A stretch of 12,815 nucleotides of DNA from an uncultured Chlorobiaceae bacterium (GTDB lineage Bacteria > Bacteroidota > Chlorobiia > Chlorobiales > Chlorobiaceae), in assembly GCA_903917955.1 (NCBI GenBank), contig CAIXCO010000197.1, forward strand, positions 1-12,815. Direction: 5' to 3'. Shown piece by piece: positions 1-6,516 of this stretch. Position 1 is the first letter of the stretch; each line of letters begins with the position of its first letter. The notes under the pieces are model-generated. The model saw only the letters and a program-made list of their open reading frames with translations, did not search any database and had not been told where the DNA came from. The position numbers and the translations under genes were made by a program.

Positions 1-216
1 ATTGAGACAATTCATCAAAAAATTATTGAAGCACGCATGAGTGGCATGGCAATCCTTCTTCTCTCATCTGAACTTGAAGAGATTATCGCGCTCTCAACGC
101 GTATCGGCTGCATCTACAAGGGCTCCATCCGCCATGAGTTCAGTCAGGAGGAGGTAGAATTGAAGAGGGATTCTGCCAATGAGTTCCAGAAAGAGATTAG
201 TCTTTATATCACCTGA
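1..216 (+). CDS. ABC transporter ATP-binding protein, C-terminal fragment (simple sugar/nucleoside importer type)
   Basis: The reading frame is open from the first base and ends at TGA 214-216, leaving 71 residues of a protein that starts before the window. It begins in a stretch resembling the region after the D-loop of the second nucleotide-binding domain in RbsA/NupA-type ATPases (IETIHQKIIEAR). It continues with the LLLSSELEEIIALS block and an IGCIYKG strand. In this family the C-terminal domain has Ser where the switch histidine normally sits, and the SSEL sequence here fits that. The protein would energise import of a sugar or nucleoside by ATP hydrolysis at the cytoplasmic membrane. 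The permease gene starts 15 bases downstream on the same strand, so they are surely one operon. The substrate cannot be told from this fragment. Confidence 0.88.
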   Translation: METIHQKIIEARMSGMAILLLSSELEEIIALSTRIGCIYKGSIRHEFSQEEVELKRDSANEFQKEISLYIT

Positions 217-231
217 ACAACCCGCCGCGCC

Positions 232-1257
232 ATGAGTCGAAAGAGCATACAATTGCTGATACCCCTCCTCTCGATCCTCTCTGCCCTTGTGGTCAGCAGT
301 TTGATCATTGTTCTTGCAGGAAGGGATCCCTTCATGATTTTCCGGAAAATGTTTCAGGCGACCTTTGGCTCTGCTTATGGATCCGGGCAAGTGCTCTTCA
401 GAATGACTACACTCATTTTTGTAGCTCTCGCCGTTGCCCTTCCCTTCCAGGCACGACTCTTCAATATCGGCGCTGAAGGGCAACTCCTGATGGGTGCCTT
501 CGCAGCGGCAATGACCGGTGCCATACTTCCTGCATGGGTGCCATCGCCAGCCGCCATCACCCTCTGCATCATATCGGCCATGGCCGCAGGAGCTGGCTGG
601 GCGCTTCTGGCCGGAGTGCTCAAAGTACGATTCGGCGTCAATGAGGTCATTGGAACCATCATGCTCAATTTCATTTCCCAGGGTATTACCGGATATCTTC
701 TGACCTGGCACTTTGCAATACCCTCGACGGTCCATACCGCCCCAATCACTGACGCCGCTGCAATACCGGCATTTGACACCCTCACCGGCTGGTTTGCCAA
801 CTCACCGGCAAACCTCAGCACTCTTCTTGCAATTGGTGTTGCACTGCTCTTTTATATGCTCATCTTTCAATCGAGGTTCGGCTATGAGATGCGGGCTGTG
901 GGGCTGCAACCTGAAGCCGCACGGTACGGAGGAATCAATGCCGGAATGCACACCCTCACCGCAATAGGGATTGGCGGTGCTGCCGCTGGTCTTGGAGCAG
1001 CAAACATTGTACTCGGCTACCGTCACTCTTTTGAGGCGGGAATGACAGGCGGAGTCGGATTTACCGGTATTGCCGTTGCACTCCTTGCCGGAGCTCATCC
1101 CCTCTGGATACTTCTCTCAGCTCTTTTTTTCGGGGTACTCGACTATGGCGGGCTGACCATCAACGCATGGATTCCAAAGGATATCTTTATGATCATCGAA
1201 GCGCTCACCATCCTGCTCGTCATTGCATTCAGCGCTCTTGGAAGGCGGTTGAGTTAA
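232..1257 (+). CDS. ABC transporter permease, BPD-transp-2 family (nucleoside/simple sugar, NupP/YufP-like)
   Basis: This is a 341-residue, very hydrophobic protein with about nine to ten membrane segments. It has the two best family signatures: FNIGAEGQLLMGAF near residues 77-90, and GVNEVIGTIMLNF near 135-147, which contacts the ATPase. These match the longer permease of BMP-type nucleoside/sugar importers (NupP/YufP branch) rather than RbsC. It would form the membrane channel with the ATPase encoded just upstream; the gap is 15 bases. The ATG at 232 has no clear Shine-Dalgarno sequence, but the conserved hydrophobic N-terminus starts right there. Such importers usually use two different permeases plus a BMP-family lipoprotein. 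Only one permease is seen and the operon appears to end here. Nucleoside specificity is inferred from the family only. Confidence 0.88.
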   Translation: MSRKSIQLLIPLLSILSALVVSSLIIVLAGRDPFMIFRKMFQATFGSAYGSGQVLFRMTTLIFVALAVALPFQARLFNIGAEGQLLMGAFAAAMTGAILPAWVPSPAAITLCIISAMAAGAGWALLAGVLKVRFGVNEVIGTIMLNFISQGITGYLLTWHFAIPSTVHTAPITDAAAIPAFDTLTGWFANSPANLSTLLAIGVALLFYMLIFQSRFGYEMRAVGLQPEAARYGGINAGMHTLTAIGIGGAAAGLGAANIVLGYRHSFEAGMTGGVGFTGIAVALLAGAHPLWILLSALFFGVLDYGGLTINAWIPKDIFMIIEALTILLVIAFSALGRRLS

Positions 1258-1334
1258 AAAAAGAGGATTTTATTTTTTATCTTCAGGGGGAAAGTGAATG
1301 CTGAGGCATACCGACAAATAAAGGGAGGGAAACA

Positions 1335-1508
1335 ATGGGAAAAAAATACACAGAAGAAGAGGATAAACCTGAGCAAGCTGAACTCAGGGCGAAAATGCGT
1401 GAAGAGCAGGTAAAACTTTCCGCTTACTACCGTTGGATGGAAAAAGGGAAAAAAGAGGGCTCCGATTCAGACGACTGGTTTGAAGCAGAGGACTCCCTTA
1501 CCGACTGA
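1335..1508 (+). CDS. DUF2934 domain small protein (57 aa)
   Basis: A short charged protein (57 residues) starts at an ATG preceded by a strong ribosome binding site, AGGGAGGG at 1322-1329. Its second half, AYYRWMEKGKKEGSDSDDWFEAE (two pieces around residues 30-52), follows the DUF2934 pattern: a helix with A-Y-x-x-W, then a glycine-containing turn, then D-W-x-x-A-E. DUF2934 proteins are small, of unknown function, and common in several environmental bacterial phyla. It lies 77 bases after the ABC permease and is followed at once by a hairpin and T-tract terminator at 1539-1572. It may be the last gene of that operon or stand alone. The short length means many gene finders would miss it. Family assignment is by pattern recognition. 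Confidence 0.78.
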   Translation: MGKKYTEEEDKPEQAELRAKMREEQVKLSAYYRWMEKGKKEGSDSDDWFEAEDSLTD

Positions 1509-1538
1509 ACCGATTGTTTCATTTTTATCAATGCCAAC

Positions 1539-1572
1539 AAAGCCATTCTTTACGTCGGGATGGCTTTTTTTT
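1539..1572 (+). terminator. Rho-independent terminator after the DUF2934 gene
   Basis: A perfect 8-bp stem pairs AAAGCCAT (1539-1546) with ATGGCTTT (1560-1567). It can be extended inward by a G-T wobble and a C-G pair, and the loop is about nine bases. It is followed directly by a run of T residues to 1572. The hairpin starts 30 bases after the DUF2934 stop codon, in the right direction to end that transcript. Confidence 0.8.
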
Positions 1573-1593
1573 ATGATAATCAACACAAAACCT

Positions 1594-1767
1594 ATGGCTA
1601 AAAAAAGCATCACAACGCTCTGGGAATCGCTCACCATTTTTTTTGCTGGCCTCTGGCTGGTTGTTCGCATTGTTTTGGAATATTTCGGCATTATCAGCGA
1701 TGGCAACGACCGAACAACAGGGATCAAAGATCTTCGCGAAGAGTACAAAAAAGCCAACTACAAGTGA
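1594..1767 (+). CDS. Small hypothetical single-span membrane protein (57 aa)
   Basis: The chosen ATG at 1594 gives a 57-residue protein beginning MAKKSITTLWESL. It has one hydrophobic segment at about residues 10-34 and a hydrophilic, charged C-terminus (DLREEYKKANYK). The positive N-terminus suggests the tail lies outside the cytoplasm or in a helical hairpin; this is not certain. An earlier in-frame ATG at 1573 would add seven residues. Starts further upstream lie inside the DUF2934 gene or its terminator, so they are unlikely. No Shine-Dalgarno sequence is visible for either start. The gene ends six bases from the stop of the convergent PASTA gene. I do not recognise a family. Clean amphipathic organisation and a sensible stop support it as real. 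Confidence 0.6.
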   Translation: MAKKSITTLWESLTIFFAGLWLVVRIVLEYFGIISDGNDRTTGIKDLREEYKKANYK

Positions 1768-1773
1768 CTGCCG

Positions 1774-2508
1774 CTACTCTTCCGTGGTGATCACCGTCAG
1801 TTCAACTGGCTGATCTGCAGAGACAAGGATACCGACACCAGGCCTTTGACTGATAACCGTATTAGGCACAAGAAGTGTCGAAAATTGGGTCGTAATCTTG
1901 CCAACCGGAAGGGCCGCATCAGCAATAACCCTCTCTGCCTGCGCAAGAGACATGCCAAGGACGTTAGGTACGGCAATGGTTTTCGCTCCTTCAACTGCCG
2001 TCTGATACCTGCCGACAACCACTGAAAAAGTCGTGCCCGATTTTACAATGGTCCGTGCCGGAATTGATTGGCTCACCACCAGACCGTCCATCTCTGGTGT
2101 GGTTACAGGCGTGCTAAGAACATCCTGAATTACCATCTCCATACGGTATGCCATCTGACGAGCATCGAATTCAGCCCTTCCCAGCAAGTCAGGCATGGGG
2201 AAACTCGGTTTTACCCGTTTATTGACCACAAGGTAAACCTCTCTGCCGGGCTTGACCTCCTCTCCGGCTTCAGGCATCTGGGAGAGAACAATATTTGAAT
2301 CAATCTGGCTGATGTATTGAACATTGTAACTTTTTATCGCCTCAAACCCAGCCAGCCGCAACCGATCCGAAGCCTCCTCGTAACTCATGTTATGCACATC
2401 AGGCACAACCTTCACGCTTCCCTGTGAAATATAGAAGGGCATGATCAGCTTGTCGAAAACCACAAGAAGCCCGAAGAGTAAAAAAATGATCAAGCCTGCT
2501 TTTTTCAT
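1774..2508 (-). CDS. PASTA domain-containing membrane-anchored protein
   Basis: The protein has 244 residues. A short positive N-terminus (MKK) and one membrane segment (about residues 5-27) are followed by three PASTA modules at about 33-97, 102-167 and 178-241. Each shows the usual order: V-P-D/N-V or a variant, an A-x-x-x-L helix, and a Q-x-P-x-x-G hairpin (for example SQMPEAGEEV and SQRPGVGILV). PASTA domains bind muropeptide or beta-lactam-like structures in Ser/Thr kinases and high-molecular-weight penicillin-binding proteins. Here there is no kinase or transpeptidase domain, only the anchor and the three external modules. A role in sensing or holding peptidoglycan in the periplasm is plausible but inferred. 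The gene lies 73 bases downstream of the polyprenyl synthase on the same strand. There is no strong Shine-Dalgarno sequence; a GAGG lies somewhat far upstream of the ATG. Confidence 0.88.
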   Translation of the reverse strand: MKKAGLIIFLLFGLLVVFDKLIMPFYISQGSVKVVPDVHNMSYEEASDRLRLAGFEAIKSYNVQYISQIDSNIVLSQMPEAGEEVKPGREVYLVVNKRVKPSFPMPDLLGRAEFDARQMAYRMEMVIQDVLSTPVTTPEMDGLVVSQSIPARTIVKSGTTFSVVVGRYQTAVEGAKTIAVPNVLGMSLAQAERVIADAALPVGKITTQFSTLLVPNTVISQRPGVGILVSADQPVELTVITTEE

Positions 2509-2581
2509 GTTGCTGTCAACCTCGTTATCTCTGTGAATTTCTTTTTAGCCAAAACCCCGGCCCGTGCGGCAAAATTTTGAA

Positions 2582-3556
2582 TCAGTACTCTCTTATCATG
2601 ACAAAATCGACCAACAGCAGCAACGATTTTTTTGCCGCGCTCTCAGGAAAAGAGCTGATTGAGGCCACTGCTTTTGCGGCAAATCCTTCGGCAACTTTGT
2701 CGGCATAGGTGAGTCCTCCCTTCCCTGTGACGAACGCAACAACCTCACCACTTTTCACCGCCCGTTTGCGGGAACTCTTCAAGATGGAGCGGATCGCCCT
2801 CTGTTCAGCCGCCGGGGCATGACGAAGTGCGTAAATAAGGGGAAGCGTTATTTTCTTGTCTTTGATATCAATACCCATCTGCTTTCCGGTTTTTTTGGAG
2901 TCACCCGTGTAGTCAAGCAGATCGTCACGAATCTGAAACGCAAGACCCAGATACTCCCCATAACTTTTCAAGGCGGCAATGCGCCCCTCATCAGTGGTTG
3001 CGCTCATAGCTCCCATGGCACAGGCCGAAGAGATGAGTGAAGCGGTCTTGTCGGCAATGACACTGAGATAGTCCTCTTCGGAAATGTCGAGGCTGCGGGT
3101 TTTCTGTATCTGGAGAATTTCACCCTCGCTCATCCGACGCACCGCTTCCGAAACCATGTGGAGAAAGCCATAATCCTTGTATTCAAGAGAGTAGAGCAGC
3201 CCCTTTGAAAGGAGATAATCACCGATAAGCACCGAAATCTTGTTTTTCCACAACGCATTGATCGAGGCAATCCCACGCCTCATTTCAGCGCCGTCCACCA
3301 CATCATCATGAATCAGTGTTGCTGAATGGAGCAACTCAACCATGATGGCACCCCTGTAGGTCGATTCATTCACCCCTCCGCACAACTGGGCGGCAAGCAG
3401 AACCATGGCAGGACGAATCTGCTTTCCCTGCTGGCGGAGCACATAGCGGGTAACCTTGTCGACCAGCGTGTTCTGGGCATGAAGTACCACCTTGTACCTC
3501 TGCTGAAAAATTTCAATCTCATCGGCTACCGATGCAACAACATCCTTGATATTCAC
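2582..3556 (-). CDS. Polyprenyl diphosphate synthase (long-chain trans-isoprenyl transferase)
   Basis: This protein elongates allylic diphosphates with isopentenyl diphosphate to make a long prenyl chain, probably the side chain of menaquinone or related quinones. Numbered from the GTG at 3556 (324 residues), it has the GKQIRP substrate-binding motif at 44-49, the first aspartate-rich motif DDVVD at 84-88 and the second DDLLD at 211-215. GKQMGIDIKDKKITLP follows, with the conserved lysine and TLP. The residue five before the first motif is Ala, a small side chain that in this family allows long products. The frame has a stop codon directly before a TTG at 3571 and no ATG until about 50 residues in, so the start is not ATG. 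I prefer GTG 3556 because GGGGA lies at a good distance before it; TTG 3571 would add five residues. Exact chain length and quinone cannot be read from sequence. Confidence 0.9.
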   Translation of the reverse strand: MNIKDVVASVADEIEIFQQRYKVVLHAQNTLVDKVTRYVLRQQGKQIRPAMVLLAAQLCGGVNESTYRGAIMVELLHSATLIHDDVVDGAEMRRGIASINALWKNKISVLIGDYLLSKGLLYSLEYKDYGFLHMVSEAVRRMSEGEILQIQKTRSLDISEEDYLSVIADKTASLISSACAMGAMSATTDEGRIAALKSYGEYLGLAFQIRDDLLDYTGDSKKTGKQMGIDIKDKKITLPLIYALRHAPAAEQRAIRSILKSSRKRAVKSGEVVAFVTGKGGLTYADKVAEGFAAKAVASISSFPESAAKKSLLLLVDFVMIREY

Positions 3557-3653
3557 CAATTCCCCAATCAATTATGTGACAAGCTTCCCAAACCCCTCAA
3601 AGCTCCTGAAAAAGAGTGAAAAGTAAACATTTCGGAGAGCAAAAAAAATCATC

Positions 3654-3682
3654 TTGGCTACATGCTTCTTTGTTGCTATGTT
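3654..3682 (+). promoter_or_regulatory. Candidate promoter for tatC
   Basis: TTGGCT (3654-3659) and TATGTT (3677-3682) are separated by 17 bases. A TG dinucleotide one base before the second hexamer gives an extended -10 pattern. This lies in the 214-base divergent region between the polyprenyl synthase and tatC, about 90 bases before the tatC ATG. Just after it, at 3685-3702, a short imperfect dyad (GGGGGCA...TGCCTCC) could form a hairpin in the leader. Only the pattern match supports this, and sigma factor preference in this phylum may differ from the model. Confidence 0.3.
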
Positions 3683-3770
3683 TTGGGGGCAATTATGCCT
3701 CCCTAAATGGAGTGCACTGAAAAACATCTCGGGGGAATATCCTGTTATTTTCATCATCACCAACACAATA

Positions 3771-4688
3771 ATGAGCCAAGAAAACGAATCCACACCTTCA
3801 CCACAGATACCGGAAGAGGGCCCGCAGGGTGGCACTGATGATGCTGCATCAACACAGCACTCCAAGTATATGACGCCCTACGCCCCCCTGGAAAAGGGTG
3901 CTGAGGATGAAGCCATTCCAGAAAAGAGTGACGATGCGCAGAGAGAGGCTGAGCCGGAAGGCGCACTGAACTTTATGGGCCATCTTGAGGAGATCCGCTC
4001 GCGACTGATCCAAACCACCATCGCACTGCTTGTTGTCACCTCTCTTTGTGCCGCTTATGCCGATTTTCTGGTGAACGAAATTCTTATCGGGCCACTCAAA
4101 AGAAGCAGCGAAGGGCTGGTGCTTCAAAACCTTGTACCCTACGGCCAGGTCTCCCTCTACTTTCAGGTTGTCTTTTTTGCAGGATTCATTATCTCGTTTC
4201 CCTTTGTCGCCTGGCAAATCTGGCAGTTTGTTGCTCCAGGCCTGCATGAGCACGAACGAAAGGCGAGCCGTTTTTCCATCCTCTTTATCTCTCTCTGCTT
4301 TTTTGCCGGTATCGCTTTCGGTTATTTTGTCTTTCTGCCCATCTCATTGCAGTTTTTTGCGGGCTTCGGCACAACGTTGATTAAAAACAATATCTCCGTC
4401 CAGGACTATGTCAGCTTTTTTATCGGCACACTCTTGACCGCCGGTCTGGTGTTTGAGCTCCCCTTCATCTCCTACATTCTTTCAAAAATAGGACTCCTCA
4501 CACCAGCCTTCATGAGGTTTTACCGTAAACATGCCATCGTTTTTTTGCTGATTGTTGCGGCGGTAGTGACCCCATCAACAGATTTGGTCACCCAGCTCAT
4601 CATTGGCCTCCCGATGATTCTCCTCTATGAGCTGAGCATTCTGATTTCTGCCCATGTCAACCGCAACAATGCTGCACTGAGATCATAA
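3771..4688 (+). CDS. tatC: Sec-independent protein translocase TatC
   Basis: TatC is the polytopic receptor of the twin-arginine pathway, which exports folded proteins across the cytoplasmic membrane together with TatA. With the ATG at 3771 the product has 305 residues. About 65 acidic, proline- and glutamate-rich residues come first, and the conserved core then starts at MGHLEEIRSRL. Key residues known from E. coli TatC can be matched: Glu74 (E15), the HEHERK loop with Glu162 (E103), Glu229 in VFELPF (E170) and Asp271 in VVTPSTD (D211). Six membrane segments are visible. The frame is open further up to 3654, but that part does not resemble TatC. No Shine-Dalgarno sequence precedes 3771. No tatA or tatB lies nearby. 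The N-terminal extension is longer than in the E. coli protein. It converges on coaE. Confidence 0.93.
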   Translation: MSQENESTPSPQIPEEGPQGGTDDAASTQHSKYMTPYAPLEKGAEDEAIPEKSDDAQREAEPEGALNFMGHLEEIRSRLIQTTIALLVVTSLCAAYADFLVNEILIGPLKRSSEGLVLQNLVPYGQVSLYFQVVFFAGFIISFPFVAWQIWQFVAPGLHEHERKASRFSILFISLCFFAGIAFGYFVFLPISLQFFAGFGTTLIKNNISVQDYVSFFIGTLLTAGLVFELPFISYILSKIGLLTPAFMRFYRKHAIVFLLIVAAVVTPSTDLVTQLIIGLPMILLYELSILISAHVNRNNAALRS

Positions 4689-4705
4689 TAAAAGGGCTCG
4701 ACCGC

Positions 4706-4737
4706 CACTGCCATCACACTCAGAGGTGACGGCAGTG
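4706..4737. terminator. Inverted repeat between convergent tatC and coaE
   Basis: Twelve-base arms at 4706-4717 and 4726-4737 pair with a single A/C mismatch around an 8-base loop. The hairpin spans the last codons of coaE and sits 18 bases past the tatC stop. No T-run follows directly on the plus strand. On the minus strand a short TTTT lies about 12 bases beyond the stem. It may protect or end both convergent transcripts, but it is not a textbook intrinsic terminator. Confidence 0.4.
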
Positions 4738-5367
4738 TGACTCAGCCGCAGCAAGCAATACCGAATAGAGCGCTTCCGTCTCTTTTTTCAGCTCATCCGG
4801 CGTCCCCCTGTTAAAAAGTACATAATCAGCTTTGGCCATCAGCTTTTCCTGGGGCCACTGCACAGCAATTCGTGCCACAATCTCTTCGCGTCTCCCCATC
4901 CCTTTCTGCACAGCCCTCGCAATTCGCTCTTCAACATCTGCCGCCACAACAACCACTGCGTCGAGCCCCTCATTTCCACCCGACTCAAAAAGGATTGCAG
5001 CCTCTTTCACCAGAATCTTTTTTCCCTCCATTCGTGCATTGAGCACCGCTTTTTGAAATTCGCCAGCCACCTTTGGATGGATGAGTTTGTTGAGATCATC
5101 AAGTTTTTCAGAAGAGGAGAAAACATGAGAGGCAATTTTTTTTCGATCAAGCACCAGACTGCCAGCCGTATTGAGCGAATAGACATCCGCACCAAAAAGC
5201 TCCTTGATTCCCTCAATCACCTGCGGGTCATGAAGCTGCAGATCCTTTGCCACCCTGTCAGATTCAAAAAGAGCGCAACCCATCTCCAAAAGAAAATGGC
5301 AAACCATCGACTTTCCACTGCCGAGCCCGCCAGTTATACCCACAAGAAAAGGAGAGGCTTGCATCAT
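4720..5367 (-). CDS. coaE: Dephospho-CoA kinase
   Basis: CoaE phosphorylates the 3'-hydroxyl of dephospho-CoA with ATP, the final step of coenzyme A synthesis, in the cytoplasm. The 215-residue length is normal. The Walker A loop GGLGSGKS is at 13-20, and the LIHPKV block of the CoA-binding domain is near 95-100. The lid region (GRREEIVARIAVQWPQEKLMAKADYVLFNRGT, residues about 158-189) carries the conserved R, QxPxEK-like and ADYVLxNxGT elements. The usual D-A-D motif after the second strand appears as E-S-D (35-37), a conservative change. The gene overlaps the upstream lipoprotein gene by four bases (ATGA), so the two are translationally coupled. GGAG lies just before the tandem ATG codons, and initiation at the second ATG (one codon later) is equally possible. 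Confidence 0.94.
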   Translation of the reverse strand: MMQASPFLVGITGGLGSGKSMVCHFLLEMGCALFESDRVAKDLQLHDPQVIEGIKELFGADVYSLNTAGSLVLDRKKIASHVFSSSEKLDDLNKLIHPKVAGEFQKAVLNARMEGKKILVKEAAILFESGGNEGLDAVVVVAADVEERIARAVQKGMGRREEIVARIAVQWPQEKLMAKADYVLFNRGTPDELKKETEALYSVLLAAAESHCRHL

Positions 5368-5711
5368 TCTCCAACACCCGTTTTTTTGAAAATATTTGCC
5401 CGAACCTGCACAAGAATCAATTTCCAGAGTTCAGGATTTTTTTTGTACACCTCCATCTTGCGAGTCATACGCTCACGGGTAAGTGCGTGACTGGCAAGAA
5501 GCTCATTGATCTCTGCCGAATCAAGCGAAGAGAGTGCAACCTCTTCATTACCGGTCGCCACTCCCGATTTTAAAAGGTAATCGCTATAAAATCCCGCAAA
5601 ATGAACATCATCACGGTCAAGAGGCGACACCCCCTTCTCGCCGCACCCTGAAAGCGCACAAACGCAGACAAGACTTAAAAAAGAGTTCCGAAAAGCATCA
5701 CAGAATTTCAT
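5364..5711 (-). CDS. Small hypothetical lipoprotein, coupled to coaE
   Basis: The product has 115 residues. It has a short positive N-terminus, a hydrophobic core and the lipobox LSGC with Cys23, so it should be lipidated and exported. The mature part is hydrophilic, with alternating charged helices towards the end (about residues 60-115, including LTRERMTRKMEVYKKNPELW). I do not recognise the family. The ATG is preceded by AGGA at a distance of four bases. The gene ends in an ATGA overlap with coaE, so it is in the same operon, although no functional link to coenzyme A synthesis is apparent. It is divergent from the superoxide dismutase gene across a 125-base AT-rich gap. I could not fix a convincing promoter in that gap for either direction. 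Confidence 0.82.
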   Translation of the reverse strand: MKFCDAFRNSFLSLVCVCALSGCGEKGVSPLDRDDVHFAGFYSDYLLKSGVATGNEEVALSSLDSAEINELLASHALTRERMTRKMEVYKKNPELWKLILVQVRANIFKKTGVGE

Positions 5712-5836
5712 TATTTCCTGTCACCTGTTGATATTTTAAATAAGTTTTTGACGATTTACAGAAACTAAATCCCTAAAATACCAGTTTAAACAACTTGAAA
5801 CTAATCTTCATGTTAAACTCTAAATAATATCGCTTT

Positions 5837-6439
5837 ATGGCTTATAAACAACCCGCACTTCCCTACGCTGAAGATGCGCTCGAACCCTTTATTTCAGCAA
5901 AAACCCTCGGTTTTCACTATGGCAAGCACCATGTAGCATACATCACAAACTACAACAACCTTGTCGCCGGAACCCCCCTGGAGAGCCTGAGCCTTGAAGA
6001 GGTCATCACACAAACCGCCGCAGACCCCCAAAAAATCGGCATCTTCAATAACGGTGCACAGGCATGGAACCACTCCTTTTACTGGAACTGCCTCACACCC
6101 AACGGCGGCGGCGAACCTTCCGGAGAGCTTGGTGCCAAAATCACCGCCGATTTTGGCAGTTTCGACAAGTTTAAAGATGAACTCAAAAGCGCTGCAGCCA
6201 CTCAGTTCGGCAGCGGATGGGCATGGCTCGCCCTTGATGGCCAGACGCTAAAGGTAGTGAAAACCGGTAATGCACAAACCCCTTCAACCAGCGGACAGAA
6301 ACCGATTTTAACCATCGATGTCTGGGAACATGCCTACTATCTCGACTACCAGAACCGCCGCCCCGACTACGTTGCAACGGTGATCGACAACCTGCTTAAC
6401 TGGGAATTCGCCGCAGAGAATTTTCGAGCTGCTCAGTAA
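5837..6439 (+). CDS. sodB: Superoxide dismutase, iron type
   Basis: This enzyme converts superoxide to oxygen and hydrogen peroxide in the cytoplasm, which fits an anaerobe protecting itself from oxygen. The 200-residue protein aligns along its whole length with E. coli SodB. The metal ligands are visible: His27 (FHYGKHH), His79 (WNHSFYW), Asp161 and His165 (DVWEHAYY). Gln75 in the NNGAQAWNH segment is the position of the active-site glutamine in iron enzymes; manganese enzymes carry that glutamine in the C-terminal half. Iron use is therefore likely, though metal choice is not settled by sequence alone. No Shine-Dalgarno sequence precedes the ATG. Upstream, GAAACTAA occurs twice (near 5761 and 5797), of unknown meaning. 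Confidence 0.95.
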   Translation: MAYKQPALPYAEDALEPFISAKTLGFHYGKHHVAYITNYNNLVAGTPLESLSLEEVITQTAADPQKIGIFNNGAQAWNHSFYWNCLTPNGGGEPSGELGAKITADFGSFDKFKDELKSAAATQFGSGWAWLALDGQTLKVVKTGNAQTPSTSGQKPILTIDVWEHAYYLDYQNRRPDYVATVIDNLLNWEFAAENFRAAQ

Positions 6440-6457
6440 AAAAAACTTCTGAACCCC

Positions 6458-6487
6458 CCGGAGAGAAACCTTAGGCCCCCTCTCCGG
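6458..6487. terminator. Inverted repeat between convergent sodB and the DUF4292 gene
   Basis: CCGGAGAG (6458-6465) and CTCTCCGG (6480-6487) form a perfect 8-bp GC-rich stem with a 14-base loop. It sits 19 bases after the sodB stop and 30 bases before the stop of the convergent lipoprotein gene. There is no T-run after it on the plus strand. For the minus strand, a run of A residues at about 6438-6445 would give a U-tract about 12 bases past the stem. It may act as a shared 3' end structure, but it is not canonical. Confidence 0.4.
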
Positions 6488-6516
6488 TACAGGAGATTCC
6501 CTCACAGCATCGCCGG

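Noticed and set aside
94..735. 213-residue frame on the minus strand opposite the ABC ATPase and permease genes
   Set aside because: Its composition is erratic, with no domain and no ribosome binding site, and it lies antisense to clearly conserved coding sequence.
1480..1593. Upstream extension of the small membrane protein
   Set aside because: It would overlap the end of the DUF2934 gene and run through the terminator hairpin.
1731..1742. Perfect 12-base palindrome TCTTCGCGAAGA
   Set aside because: It lies inside the coding sequence of the small membrane protein and has no loop or T-run; a chance event is enough to explain it.
3654..3770. Upstream extension of the tatC frame
   Set aside because: The extra 39 residues do not resemble TatC and overlap the likely promoter; the ATG at 3771 is the better start.
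5712..5836. Promoters in the AT-rich gap between the lipoprotein and sodB
   Set aside because: Several TTGA- and TAAA-like hexamers exist, but none has proper spacing (for example TTGACG to TAAAAT is 20 bases), so I could not choose one.
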